Below, piece after piece: positions 19,350-29,144 of a DNA stretch of 64,000 bases (position 1 is its first letter; every line of letters starts with the position of its first letter). The translations under genes were made by a program, and so were the position numbers. Origin of the DNA: Aedes albopictus (Eukaryota; Arthropoda; Insecta; Diptera; Culicidae); NCBI RefSeq assembly GCF_035046485.1, contig NC_085137.1, positions 318,538,739 through 318,602,738 on the forward strand. Direction: 5' to 3'. Below the pieces are notes generated by a model, which was given only the letters and a program-made list of their open reading frames with translations, was not told the DNA's origin and made no database searches.

Positions 19350-21710
19350 ATGGCCGTTCCACACAGCAAAATCCCAGTTGACATTCGAAAACTGATTGTC
19401 AATCTCAAGAATGAGGGTAAAAGCTTGTCCGAAATAGCAGGTGTGGTGAACCGTCCACGATCATCGGTTCAGTATGTTCTTCAAAACTACCAGAAAACAA
19501 AATCGCTGGAGACTACTCCCGGGAGAGGCCGCAAACCAAAGCTAACAAACCGTCATAGCCGATTGATTCTTCGGGAAATTAAACGAAATCCTAAGGTGAG
19601 TGCTCCCAAACTGGCTGACAGTCTATCGCGGTACGGCAACATTGAGGTAAACGCTCAAACCGTACGAAACAAAATCCGTGAGAAAAGTTACCGAGGTTGC
19701 GTTGCTCGGAAGAAACCGTTCATATCCGCCAAAAACATTAAGAAGCGACTGGAATATGCCCAAAAGTATGTGGTCGAACCAGAGGAATATTGGGAGAATG
19801 TTATTTTTACGGATGAAAGTACCCTGGCCAAGTTCGCAGGGGTTGACGGTATTAAAGTGAAGGAGTTTCATTTTGATTATTGTAATGTAGTGTTCTTTAG
19901 TGAAACATATCACCTTTTCAACACTTTAATGCGCCTCCAACGGTTCATCACGAACCGGCTGCTGCAGATGGAGTATGGCTGATCATATGCATCAGACATG
20001 CTCGATAAACAGGAGGAACCGCCAGGGCTCAGTAGAGTCTATTCCCAAGCAATAGTTCCAAGTCGGTTGAATTTGAGAAGGTTTTGATGATCGTTACAAA
20101 TCCTAATAAAAGTATTATAGGATTTGTGACAGGTTTTGGAACCTTTTACAGCCATCTGACTTCAAAATGTTGTTTGGGCTCTATTTCCCACGTTTCTCGG
20201 TTGATTTTTATTACATAGTAATTTATTAATGTCATAGTCGCTTTTTCGAATTTTTACAATGTTAGTTGGTCATATTTTCTTTAAATAAAGCAATACAAAT
20301 CGACCGAAGAATCAATAGTGGGAAGGAGATTTGCAGCACTTAATTGTGCTGATAGATTCAAAGCTAACGTGCGAACACTTAAACGCATTGTTGACGTCAA
20401 TGCGTTCGACGTGACATTTTGGACAAAAACTGAATGCTTTATATTAACTGAACAACGTTACTTGTGTATGACTAGGTTGACATTTCTAGGCTACGCTTGA
20501 GAAAATGACATGGTTCATCTAGGTAGGACCGATAGGACAATTGAACGAATTTGAATATTTTTAATAGTATTTGTAGCGGGATGAAAGTTGACATGAAATC
20601 TTTATTATTTTTAAATTTTATTGCAATCAACTGACCAACATGGCGTATTTTTGTTTAACTCTTAGATGTTCAGAAGTTCAGTTACATGTTTCTGTGGATT
20701 TTGGACCGATGACAATTTAAGGACACAAGAGATGAACACAAGTAGAAAACGATTAGCGAAATCAAGAAAACAATTTGACACAGGATCGACTATATTTTAA
20801 CATACAGGGTTCGATTGATTCGATGAAAAAAAAGGCCAACTGACTTAACGAGGAGAAAAACATATTTAACCATACCACAAAATCAAACAAGGAGACAAAC
20901 ACAAACCGTGTGACCATAACACTACATAGGCAAATCCTGACTGACTGACCAATTGAAAACTTTCCAATCTTCTACCGTATCTTTCTGAGTCAGTTGCAAC
21001 AGTGTCTTAATATCATTTTCCGCGTACGGCTGGCAAACTGCTTCTGAAAGATTACGTACTCTTTTCTATCTTCAGGTCTAGTGTAGAGGTTTCAACTCTA
21101 TTCAGAGTGCAGCTAGAAACCTAGCAAAAAAAAAAATGTTATTTTTACGGATGAAAGTAAATTTAACATTTTTGGAACTGACGGACTGGTTAGAGTGTGG
21201 CGCCAACCAAACACCGAATTGAATCGGAAGAATCTGCGACCGACTGTTAAGCACGGTGGCGGTAATGTTATGGTTTGGGGTGCATTCAGTGCAAACGGTA
21301 CCGGAAACTTGACGTTTATCGAATCTACTATGGACCGTTTCATGTATCTGGACATTTTGAAGCAAAATTTGAAAGCAAGCGCGGAGAAACTGGGCCACGG
21401 GACCGATTTCCGGTTCGTTCAGGATAATGATCCGAAGCATTCTTCGAAGTTGATCAAGGAATGGCTGCTGTACAACGTCAAATCAACACTCCCTCACCCT
21501 CCCCAATCACCAGACCTTCATCCGATTGAAAATTTGTGGGACCATCGAAAAATCCGGGAACATACGATTCAGAACAAGAACCAGCTTAAAAAGGTACTGA
21601 TGGAAGAATGGCAGAAAATCCCAACCGAAACTACCCGGAAACTGACTCTATCGATGAAAAGGCGTCTGCAGAGTGTGATTGCAGCAAAAGGTGGTCACAC
21701 AAAATATTGA
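19350..21710 (+). pseudogene. Tc1-family transposase, split by insertion
   Basis: The N-terminal half is 19350-19821: paired-like helix-turn-helix DNA-binding region (IPVDIRKLIVNLKNEGKSL through RSSVQYVLQNY), a GRGRKPKL linker (GRPR-like AT hook), the second HTH, then the first catalytic motif VIFTDES. The C-terminal half is 21160-21710: KFNIFGTDG, the GGGNVMVWGAFS motif, the second aspartate in VQDNDPKHSS, and the third residue in HPIENLW. Thirty-four residues separate the second Asp and the Glu, so it is DD34E. The ORF ends with GGHTKY and a stop at 21708-21710. It is broken only by the insert at 19822-21134, whose removal with one target copy rejoins the two halves at VIFTDESK. As it stands it encodes a truncated protein ending at 19982 with about 53 foreign residues. 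Confidence 0.88.
19822..21134 (+). mobile_element. Retroposed 1.3-kb sequence with poly(A) inside transposase
   Basis: A 25-bp direct repeat (19797-19821 and 21135-21159, starting aatgttatttttacgg) flanks this stretch, and its right end is a run of about nine A (21126-21134). Long target duplication plus 3' poly(A) is the mark of LINE-mediated retroposition, in the same orientation as the transposon. The body shows no RT, gag or tRNA-like boxes. It is AT-rich with a possible internal AATAAA at about 20285. It may be the 5'-truncated end of a LINE whose 3' UTR I do not know, or a copy of a host transcript (processed pseudogene of UTR sequence). Confidence 0.82.
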
Positions 21711-21973
21711 CAAGGTTTCTTGAGTCCGACTTCCTGAAATTATTGCGTTGTACGGACAATTTTTTGATTCAATTTTTTTTACCTTTTTATGTTAATCTTT
21801 TTTTAAGCATTGTTCATGTTTTTTTATATGAATTTGAATGTTCAATATGAAAGACCAAATGTTTGTCTGATAACTGAAATAAATATGGTATTGTTATTGG
21901 CTGTTTAAATGTGTTTAATTAATGCCTTTCAATATAAGCGTTTGCTGTACGGACAATTTTTTGATACACTGTA

Positions 21974-22884
21974 TTGCTTTTAAACCAAGTGCTCTTAAAC
22001 AATCTCAATCAAAACCAAAAGGGTTTAACTTGACGACATCCATATTTTTAGCCGCGATATACTGTTCCTGCTTGCGACTTGTGCACGCCATGTTGATGTT
22101 TGGGTTGAAGTTTGAATGCATAATTTTGTTAACTTTAATCCCACTTCTTATTTTTAATATGAGAAAACCGCAATTTGTCGTGGCGCTTCGTTTTATTCAA
22201 TAGTAATTTGATGCATTATACGAGTAAACTACAGTGGCATGAGTTTCTGTGTTATAGAAACAAAGTTTAACGCCGCAGAAATTTGCAACAAAATATCATG
22301 GACATTGCTGGCCGATCTTATTTTGTTTTTTTTAAAGCATTCATTATCAATTTAAAATTTACTCCATTTAATTTGATTTCAGATTTATTTTAATGGTTTT
22401 AATCGTTCATTCAAGATGTTTTATTGTCTATCCGGTTGGAATCAAGATCGACATTCAATCAAAAATTGCCATTTCCTTGATCCACAAGTGTCGCAACTGT
22501 TTCGCATCGCTGTGTTGCTGACAACAACGGGAAGGATGCGCACTACTTTTGACATGATTAAAAAACGTCGCAAGTTGGGTCGCGTCGCGACTTGATTGAG
22601 CGAAGTCCGGTTTGGTGGCGGCCCGACAATACGAACTGTGATACGGCTTGTTGATCTTCTTGCGACCTACAAAACAGATCTTATCTTTGCTGTATAGCAG
22701 ACTACAGGAATGTGTCATAAATGAAATAGCCTATAAAACGTTTTAAGGAATGGTTTTAACAACCTCGTGTAGGGTGGGCCTTTTCTAAGGTTTTATCACG
22801 GTATTATTAAAGCTGTTAGGATTACTAAGCTTTAAAATGAGTTTTAACAGTTTGATTGTAACAACAGCTTGTAGGCAATTGGCT
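21974..22884. other. Unassigned spacer right of Tc1 element
   Basis: Contains two unrecognised ORFs, 21922-22203 (+, 93 codons, hydrophobic) and 22455-22718 (-, 87 codons, Cys/Ser rich). Neither has family resemblance, splice context or codon bias that I can use. I regard them as chance ORFs. Confidence 0.35.
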
Positions 22885-23180
22885 TCTTTAGCGATGTTGA
22901 GATAATCCCATATTCTGAATCTGCACGCCAAACTGAGCCGAAATCCAAATTTTCATGAATTTTGGAGCCCGGGAACCTATTTAAAAATCAATTTGAAGTT
23001 TGTATGGGATCGATTAGTCGAATTACCCCTCGTCGGATTTTGGGCTGAGCTGTCAAGCAGTTGCCCAGCTGTCAAAAGGTGATTTGAATAAATCTTTTTG
23101 AAATTGATTTTAGGTATCAATAAAAAGTTATAAAAATCTGAAAAAAATCATAGAGGCTTAGAAAAAGGTGCACTTTCGTT
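22885..23180. repeat. Dispersed repeat, copy 1 (GAATCTGCACGCC family)
   Basis: The stretch cttctttagcgatgttgaga... through 'gaattttggagcccgggaac' and 'ttgaagtttgtatggga', with the flanking 'gctgtcaagcagttgcc', matches the layout of the 322-bp element at 41525-41846. It is AT-rich and non-coding. Right boundary uncertain. Confidence 0.5.
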
Positions 23181-23284
23181 TAAAAATGTAAAATCATTGA
23201 ATTTTTCTGAATTTAAAAACCCAATTGTGATGTCCTAATTTATTACGCATTTGTAAGGTTCCACTATAATATGTCATATTTTAA

Positions 23285-23350
23285 TGTGCATTTGTAGTCA
23301 GTGCCGGATTTAGGCTTCGGGGGGCCCGGGGCAAACTTTATAGAGTAGGC
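23285..23350. repeat. GGGGGGCCCGGGGC-type repeat end
   Basis: The phrase 'gtgccggatttaggcttcgg' followed by GGGGGGCCCGGGGC resembles the end of a dispersed insect DNA repeat seen in many genomes. A partner end was not found, so only the motif is reported. Confidence 0.35.
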
Positions 23351-24250
23351 CCCCAAAAGCAAGATTTTAACAATTTAAACCATATATTATTTTTTTGTCA
23401 ATGTTGTGTAATTCGTATTTTTTAAATTTCTACTGTTTTTTTTTGCGATTGCAATATTTTACGAATACTTCAAGAATTAGACTGAAAAAAGTTAGGTCCT
23501 TAGGGGGCAACTGTAGCAATAAATTCTCGAAAACGTCGGTGAAACCCAAAATATAGATATGTAAAACCACTGCTTCGAGATGTTTTTGGAAGCTAGGTTT
23601 CCAAAAATGATCCGAATTTCCTAAGCATCCCCTGGCATAATTATCATATCTTTCCCATAAAAACATCTGTCCTCAACGAACTGAGGCAGATGGGTATTAA
23701 GCAGGTGTTTTCAGAATATAATCGTATAATCAACAGAAGCATGCACAATCATTGTCAAGTGATTGAATTATTAAACTATCAATGAAATGACATTTCTCTT
23801 GATACACAAATATCGTTTAATTTACTCTGAAAAATGTAATCTTTGGTTTTGTTAAGAAACGTTAAATTGTTTTACAGAACTCAATAAAAACTTTCAAGAG
23901 GTTTTAGAGTAACTCGTGTACACCAAAATTAACAAGAAACATCTCTTTATCCAATTGATGAATATTGTATACCTCTCTAGAGAAACAATTGAATCGTTTA
24001 GATGTTGTTTTTTTTTTTTAATTTCAATTGGATGAACAATTTTTTTTTGCATTTATGAATAAATTGACAAAACAGTTTTATGGTTTTTGAATGGCAGCTC
24101 ATATCGAAAAAAAAAAAATATCCCACAAAAACTGTAAATCCATTTTAAAAACAGTGCCAGTGCACCGAAAATCATGAAGTTTAGGAATTCGATTGATTCT
24201 CAAGTCAAATTTCATATTATGAAATTATCTCGATACTTTTGGTAACCCAA
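23351..24250. other. AT-rich spacer, nothing recognised
   Basis: Long A and T runs, no ORF above noise, no terminal repeats that I can pair. Confidence 0.45.
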
Positions 24251-24254
24251 TTAC

Positions 24255-24535
24255 AACTACCCTACACAGCAAAAAATAATGTAAAACGCCCCGACGTAAT
24301 CATGCTGATGTACTAATAACAGCGACGTAACCGTGATTTTCATATGCAAAATTACACAGGTTGGATGCTAATCTACATCTTTCTTCAAATTACACAAATA
24401 AATTTTCACAAGTTTGCATTACGCCATACCTGTGTAATATTCACATGAAGAGAACGTGAATATTACACAGAAACAGCTGCAACCAAGTGGTTCCATTCAA
24501 TAATGTGTGAAATTACACAGAAGCAATGTCATATT
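24255..24535. repeat. Repeat with clustered ATTACACAG motifs
   Basis: ATTACACA(G/A) or its complement appears at about 24351, 24391, 24433, 24468 and 24515. Two of the copies form an inverted pair around 24431-24475 (tgtgtaatattcac...gtgaatattacaca). Likely a short non-coding repeat element; ends not defined. Confidence 0.4.
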
Positions 24536-24763
24536 GCTCTTTTTCGATGCGATATTAAATCTAGCAACACTGGACTACTTTGTTGTTATCGGCCCGGTCG
24601 GCAAAGCGAGCAGCCATCTTGAAGTAGTCTTTCGTCGATAGAAGTTGAAGAACTTTTATTTTGTTGCATTCTGAAGCATAAAGGCAAGCTTTATTCAAAA
24701 GACTAATATTTTAATTTAACTAATTAAACAGTTTTCATTTCAGCGGTGGTAGTCGATGCCGAT

Positions 24764-25250
24764 ATGCCTCCAGTGTTTAATAAACATCAATCGTTAGCTT
24801 CGAAATCGTACCACTGTAGCGGCCGCAGCTTAATTGTGAGTTTCTTCATTATTTTTCAGTATAATCCGGCTAATTATCACATTTGTTTGTTCCAGTTCCT
24901 GGACAGTATGGACCAGATACCATACAAGTGCTCAGACTGCACACCGGGAGACAATCTGCAGGTGGCGAATTACGGGTACTACAAGGTGGGCAAACACTAA
25001 GGTGGACGACGGATTCGATTCCAACGAGAGGAGTGCAATGTGTCCTCGCACGAAACCACATACAATTTTGAAAACGCCATGAACAAAACGGAGCGAGTGC
25101 GGCATATTGAACCCACGAGCTTATCAGAGAATTTGGAGTCAAGTACGCCGACCCGGCTGGATTCCAAGTTAGTGCCCCAGCCAACTTTTGCATTTTCCCC
25201 GGGTCAAAAATCTGCCAGGAAAAGCTATCCGTGCCCTTAACCACCAACGC
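24764..25250 (+). pseudogene. Candidate decayed gene with a 60-bp intron
   Basis: An ATG at 24764 opens MPPVFNKHQSLASKSYHC. After LI comes a good donor (att|gtgagt, 24836), a 60-nt stretch ending in tttgttccag (24895), and an exon continuing FLDSMDQIPYKCSDCTPGD... to a stop at 24998-25000. The intron length is ordinary for mosquitoes. Downstream, other frames carry clean-looking stretches (25040-25240, with STPTRLDSKLVPQPTFAFS), suggesting frameshift damage rather than a finished 58-residue gene. I do not recognise the protein. An upstream acceptor-like tttcatttcag ends at 24743. Confidence 0.3.
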
Positions 25251-25526
25251 AAGCCGTGACTGTCAAGTATGATCCCGGCAAATACATGATTCCTACATTT
25301 GCCACCGACACGGCATCCTGAGGTCGTCAAAGCCCATTTGGTTTAGAAGCTGGTATTGACTGGTAAACCCCAACCGTGGTCCGTCGTAGTGATCTGTTCA
25401 AGCATGAAGGCATGGGAGAAGTTGATTTGCTCGAGGTTCATCAGGATTCTGGTAAGAATTACTACTTATTCTGGGTTCGAAGAAGCGGGTATTGAGAAAC
25501 ACATCTGCACATAAATTATTTTTTAT

Positions 25527-25605
25527 CTGGCCTACAATCTCACTAGTACAAAGCCTGTTCGTTCAGCTCAGTGTTCTTTAAACATTTCCTCAGTTACATT
25601 GTTAC
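25527..25605 (-). mobile_element. Decayed Feilai-like SINE tail fragment
   Basis: The stretch 'agtacaaagcctgttcgttc...gctcagtgttctttaaacat' aligns with 18090-18140 of the complete SINE. Only the tRNA-unrelated 3' part remains. Confidence 0.55.
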
Positions 25606-25859
25606 ACATATTAGTTTCCCTTTTCCATGGTTGCTCGTGGCTTCATAGCTCGGCCTTCGTCGAAATCGTCGCGTTGTCGAAATCGGTGTAGTGCAGTGAG
25701 CTGGGGAGTTGCAAGAGCAATGCAACGTTCACTCTGATCTGCCCATGGATCACAAATTCCGTGTTCCGATCATCAGGAACAACGGGAAACTTTGGAGTAG
25801 GATTGAAAACAACCGCAACTGCAGCATTTTGCCGGGTATTGTTTCATCCGTTACTCCCT

Positions 25860-27033
25860 CCAAGAGTTACAAGACTCTTCTCCACAATTTCCCCGGGAAT
25901 CTCTCCGGCAATTATTCAAGAACTTCTCCAGCAGTTCCACCTGACTACCTCCAGGAGTTATGGGAATTTTCTCCAGAATTTCTTCATGGATTTCCAGGAA
26001 ATTCTCCCCCAGCAGTTCCTCAGGAATCTCTCGAATATATTTTCATGAATTTTTCAGAAAGCAGTAGTTATAAATCCGATGCGTTTTTTCCTTACAAAGC
26101 ACAAGCTTTCCGCATAAAACAGTGTTTACCAGACTGCATTATCTCAAGTATTTTTATGAGAGATCCTCCAGGATTTTGCTGAGAATTCTTTTAATATTTC
26201 CCCGGGAATCTTGCAATTCCATTAAGAATTCTTCCAGGAGTTTTCCCAATAGTTGTCCTCTATTCCGCTAATTCTTCAGAAACCTCTTCAAGCGTTCCAC
26301 GGAAATTCCTCCAGAATTTTATAGCGAATTTTTTCCAGTAGTTTCGTTGGAATCCCTCCATAGACTCTCCAGGAATTTTACGGAAATTTCTCCAAGAGTT
26401 CCACAAGAATTCCTCCAGCATTTATGTGAGACTCTCTCCAAGATTTTTTTCGAAATTTTCACTAATTTCTCCATATTGGCACTGAACCTTCCCTCCAGGA
26501 ATTTTCTGGAAATTCATCATTTTTATGGACATTCCACCGAGATTTCTCTTAGTATTCTCCGAGGAGTTTCACAGAAATTCTTCCAATATTTGCCTGAGAG
26601 TTTAACTAGGATTTTCCCGACCATGATTTAAGAAGTTCTCCGGGAAATCCTTTCGGCAATTCCCAAGAAATTAATTCAAGAGTTTCTTGGAATCCCTTCC
26701 AGAAGGTACCCGTGAATTTTCTTCAATAATTTTCCGGAAATCCCTGCAGTAGTTCTTCAGGAGCTCGTTCAACAGTTCCGCGGAAGTTCATTCACATCAG
26801 ATGATCCCAATAAATTATCTCAGGGAATTCGCTGGAATTCATCCATGGGTTTTTTCGAGGGTTCTTTAGAAATATTACAAGGAGTTCCATGAGAATTCCT
26901 ATAGAGGATTACCAATAATTCATTAAGAATTTGTGGTAGAATTCCTCCAGAATTTTCTTGAAAGTGTATCCATGAATTCTCTTGAAATTTCCCCATAGTT
27001 ATTCAGGAAATTTCTAAAAGGAAATTTCTAATA
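25860..27033. repeat. Diverged ~24-bp satellite, left block
   Basis: Irregular repetition of 'ggaattcctccagnagtt'-type words, the same satellite as 38487-45470 but much more diverged. The block is interrupted at 27033/27044 by the I-clade element. The ORFs reading through it (e.g. 25709-26182) are by-products of a repeat period divisible by three. Confidence 0.75.
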
Positions 27034-27521
27034 GTATTTCCCCCTCATTCGAGTTCGGGACACTGTTGTGTATTGTAGCAACCGCGTACGCGCTCGGAAT
27101 ACTGTTGTTTTAAGTGGTTTTTCGCGATCTTTTTACCCGGAAAACTTATAAGTTGTGTGCCACCTGGAGTGAACTAGTGCGTACACTAGAATTCCAATTG
27201 AAATCGGTGAAGAATTAGTGGAAAAAAGCAGTTCAAAAAGTGTTTCCCCGCGTGGTTCTGACGGCACATATCAATCACATTGCATTGTTTAGCCGACACT
27301 CCTGCTGCTGTATAGCTCTGTGACCCGAGTGCAAGGAGTGTTTAAAATAGGAACAAATTGACTTTTTCAGTTGTTAGTGGAAAGTTTTTCTGAGAAGTGC
27401 TGAAGTAACCGGAGTCCTTTTTTCGCTCCATATAAGTACTAGTGGTTTCCAACCGACACGCCGCGGACCAAGAAAAGAAGAATCAGTCGTTCACACCGTT
27501 TTTTCACGGCCGGCCGGCGCC

Positions 27522-29144
27522 ATGCTGGCTAATGGCCATCCACCCCATCCAGGGGACCCAGGGGGCCCCGGTGGTGGTCATACGAGTACGTGGAATCGAC
27601 GACATAGTGACTACGCCGGTCCACTACTACCGGATTATATGGACCCAGATGGTACGGCAGGTCAACTGCAGTATCTTAAAATGGAAACAACCACGGGCGC
27701 GATGCCACAAGATCCTTTTCTCCTACGTCTGTCTGTAGAAAAGGCAATTGGGAGTCCCATCTTCGGAGCTTTCAAGGAGAACAAGGGATTATCCTACGTT
27801 CTGAAGGTGCGAAGTCAGGAACAAGTCAACCGACTGCTTCGCATGACACAGCTCCAGGACAGCACCCCCATTCGAATCTCGGAACACCCTTTCCTGAATC
27901 AGAGGAAATGTGTCGTGACAAACCATGATTCCACCGGGCTGACTGACAGTTATCTACTCGAACAACTCTCGAACCAAGGTGTCAAAGAGGTGAAGCGAAT
28001 CACGCGGAGAACCCCGGACGGCAAACGCGAGAACACAGCCACTGTGATTCTCACCATTAGAGGCACAGTCATTCCAGACCACATTGACTTTGGCTGGTCT
28101 CGCTGCAAAACCCGCAAGTACTACCCATCCCCAATGCTGTGTTTCCGTTGCTGGGAGTATGGACATGCTGGTAAGCGGTGTACCAATCCTCAACGCATCT
28201 GTGGTCGCTGTTGCAAGGTTCACCCAGAGGACCAGGATGATAGAACTGGAGCAGATCAGATGCGCATGCCAGGATATCAGTGCAAAGAGACACCGTCCTG
28301 CAAACACTGCAAATCAACAGATCATTCCGTGTCGAGCCGTAAATGTCCAGTGTATGAAAAGGAAATGTCTATCCAACACATCCGAGTGGACATGGACATT
28401 TCGTATCCACAAGCCCGCAGAGAGTACGACGCTCGGCAAGGAGCCAGTCGAAGCAACGGCACATTCTCTGGAGTTGTCAATGCTAGTAAAGACACTGAAA
28501 TTGAACATTTGAGGAATACAATAACGAAGCTACAGACAGATGCAGAGGCAAGGGAAACAAGGATGGCCGAGATGGAACGAGCTCTGCAGAGTCACACCAT
28601 TAGCGACCGCCTCGAAACAGCAAAAGACCATGGTACCATCGGAGAGCTGGTAAAACAGGTCGCGGCTCTCACGGAGACGGTCAAAAATCTACAAATTGCA
28701 CTAGCATCTAAGGACAAACATATCAAACGGCAAAATCGTATCATCTCCGAGCTTCGAGGCAGTCAAAAAGCACCTAGTGAACAAGAAACTCCGACGATTG
28801 TTGATGTTGTAGAACCACAGAATCAAATGGAAATCGCTGCCTCTCAAACTTCATCTGAAGATTCTGTAGATGAACGGGTTTCAAATTGGATTTCAAGTGT
28901 TCCGGCGAAGAATAAACAGAAACCGATGCACGATAAAACGAATGCCGATAATATGTCCGATCACAGCATAACCTCGACAAAATCTAAAGCGACAGGAACA
29001 TCCAATGCCACCCAGAACTCAAACCTACCAAAACGAGGCCACTCTGGCTCCGATTACAGTTGCCTCTCTGGCAACTCCAATGCATCCACCGACACCAAGC
29101 GGAAACACAAACACCGCAAGAAAGGTGGTAAAACCAAACAATAA
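27522..29144 (+). CDS. ORF1 gag-like protein of I-clade element
   Basis: 540 codons starting at the first ATG after the 5' UTR (atgctggctaatggcc). After an N-terminal Gly/Pro-rich segment comes an RRM-like region with 'TGAMPQDPFLLRLSVEKAIG'. From about residue 205 there are three Cys-rich knuckles: CFRCWEYGHAGKRC, CGRCCKVHPEDQDD (variant spacing) and CKHCKSTDHSVSSRKC. A coiled-coil stretch follows (about residues 325-420, IEHLRNTITKLQ...TETVKNLQIAL), then a Ser-rich region and a basic tail (KRKHKHRKKGGKTKQ). These are the features of the RNA-coating ORF1 proteins of I and Jockey elements. Intact. Confidence 0.88.
   Translation: MLANGHPPHPGDPGGPGGGHTSTWNRRHSDYAGPLLPDYMDPDGTAGQLQYLKMETTTGAMPQDPFLLRLSVEKAIGSPIFGAFKENKGLSYVLKVRSQEQVNRLLRMTQLQDSTPIRISEHPFLNQRKCVVTNHDSTGLTDSYLLEQLSNQGVKEVKRITRRTPDGKRENTATVILTIRGTVIPDHIDFGWSRCKTRKYYPSPMLCFRCWEYGHAGKRCTNPQRICGRCCKVHPEDQDDRTGADQMRMPGYQCKETPSCKHCKSTDHSVSSRKCPVYEKEMSIQHIRVDMDISYPQARREYDARQGASRSNGTFSGVVNASKDTEIEHLRNTITKLQTDAEARETRMAEMERALQSHTISDRLETAKDHGTIGELVKQVAALTETVKNLQIALASKDKHIKRQNRIISELRGSQKAPSEQETPTIVDVVEPQNQMEIAASQTSSEDSVDERVSNWISSVPAKNKQKPMHDKTNADNMSDHSITSTKSKATGTSNATQNSNLPKRGHSGSDYSCLSGNSNASTDTKRKHKHRKKGGKTKQ

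Larger units (their letters stand above)
18957..21971 (+). mobile_element. Tc1-family DD34E transposon with IR/DR ends, disrupted
   Basis: Both ends carry CAGTGTATCAAAAAATTGTC and onward through CCGTACAG, flanked by TA (18955-18956, 21972-21973). A second copy of the core AAAAAATTGTCCGTACAG lies 197 bp inside on the left (19162-19180). A mirrored, slightly shorter copy lies 197 bp inside on the right (about 21749-21766), the IR/DR arrangement known from Sleeping Beauty, Minos and relatives. The transposase ORF between them is split by a 1.3-kb retroposed insert. Without the insert the element is about 1.68 kb, the usual size of an IR/DR Tc1 element. The transposase halves contain no stop codons of their own. 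Confidence 0.9.

Noticed and set aside
22455..22718. 87-codon minus-strand ORF as a gene
   Set aside because: No homologous motif, splice context or paired features; length is within chance expectation for this region.
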